64,000 bases of DNA, taken from the NCBI RefSeq assembly GCF_018860745.1, contig NZ_JAHKPY010000002.1, positions 248,001 through 312,000 on the forward strand, given 5' to 3'. Position 1 is the first letter of the stretch. The number at the start of each line of letters is the position of its first letter. Position numbers and translations under genes: made by a program. The DNA is from Zobellia uliginosa (GTDB lineage: Bacteria; Bacteroidota; Bacteroidia; Flavobacteriales; Flavobacteriaceae). The notes under the pieces are model-generated. The model did no database searches. It was not told the DNA's origin and saw only the letters and a list, made by a program, of their open reading frames with translations. Positions 63,861-64,000 of this stretch are shown here, in pieces.

Positions 63861-64000
63861 ATGATAAAGAAATTTGCATTCGCCTTATTGTTTTCGGCAA
63901 GCTTATTACACGCACAGGATGGAGTAAAGACTAGTGTTTCCAATGTTCAAATTGGTGATGTACTTGAAATAGGAGCACCAAAAAGTGTCAATTACAAACA
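63861..64000 (+). CDS. Start of a secreted protein (cut by window edge)
   Basis: From the ATG at 63861 an open frame runs 46 codons to the right edge. It begins MIKKFAFALLFSASLLHAQ, a clear signal peptide with a likely cut after HAQ, followed by DGVKTSVSNVQIGDVLEIGA. No domain can be named from this part. It is 28 bases after the Rnk-like gene and may be in the same transcript. Confidence 0.65.
   Translation, partial: MIKKFAFALLFSASLLHAQDGVKTSVSNVQIGDVLEIGAPKSVNYK

Noticed and set aside
1-64000. Search by eye for CRISPR repeats, tRNA/rRNA genes, transposases, integrases and phage genes
   Set aside because: No regularly spaced repeats, cloverleaf-like segments, DDE or recombinase motifs or phage structural genes were seen. 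A tRNAscan or Infernal run would be needed to be certain.

Overview
The window reads as a chromosomal segment of a marine Flavobacteriaceae-type Bacteroidetes (Zobellia/Maribacter/Cellulophaga-like). The basis is two SusC/SusD pairs, a hybrid two-component sensor (HTCS), S1 sulfatases, a GH16 agarase-type lipoprotein, a type IX secretion (T9SS)-type C-terminal tail, TAnnTTTG-type promoter matches and AT-rich composition. I saw no rRNA, tRNA, CRISPR array, transposase or integrase.

Layout. (1) 1-2090: an edge-truncated transglutaminase-like gene, a GNAT acetyltransferase and a small membrane protein. (2) 2094-10195, minus strand: a type I restriction-modification operon in the order Xre regulator, hsdM, hsdS, TIR-domain gene, broken SLOG-type gene, broken DUF262/DUF1524 gene, hsdR. 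The TIR gene and the two remnants sit inside the operon between hsdS and hsdR. The remnants meet at a junction that looks like a deletion fusing two former anti-phage genes. (3) 10667-17831: housekeeping and accessory genes: lipocalin-like lipoprotein, membrane class III nucleotide cyclase, DUF808 membrane protein, tiny Lmo0937-like protein, GH13 enzyme, SYLF protein and two single-domain response regulators. (4) 18183-24754: a LacI-family regulator, a vanadium-haloperoxidase-like protein with all seven vanadate-site residues, and a DUF1080/Gfo-Idh-MocA pair. Near-identical 14-bp palindromes lie upstream of lacI and upstream of the DUF1080 gene, so these genes probably form one regulon. (5) 24961-29732: VOC, DUF421 and PA2169-type proteins, outer-membrane phospholipase A, and a TPR/LuxR-type regulator.

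(6) 30129-57002 is a large polysaccharide-utilization region: GH29 enzyme, SusC/SusD, a PKD/CBM-like surface lipoprotein and a GH16 beta-agarase-like lipoprotein on the plus strand; a cbpA-cbpM chaperone pair; a divergent HTCS; three S1 sulfatases in one operon; then a second SusC/SusD pair on the minus strand. The agarase-type enzyme plus sulfatases point to a red-algal sulfated galactan (agar/porphyran type). In that setting the GH29 enzyme may act on L-galactose rather than L-fucose. A likely order of work is: surface cleavage by GH16, capture and import by SusCD and the surface lipoprotein, desulfation and side-unit trimming by the sulfatases and GH29, with periplasmic sensing by the HTCS.

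(7) 57521-64000: two back-to-back signalling units (soluble multi-PAS histidine kinase plus single-domain receiver; soluble kinase plus NtrC-type sigma-54 activator), then a Rnk/GreA-like protein and the start of a secreted protein cut by the window edge.

The most interesting items are the TIR/SLOG/DUF262 composite inside the hsd operon, the LacI-linked haloperoxidase regulon with visible operators, and the GH29/GH16/sulfatase galactan locus with a perfect inverted repeat between the divergent HTCS and sulfatase genes. All functional statements come from reading motifs by eye; no database search was run.
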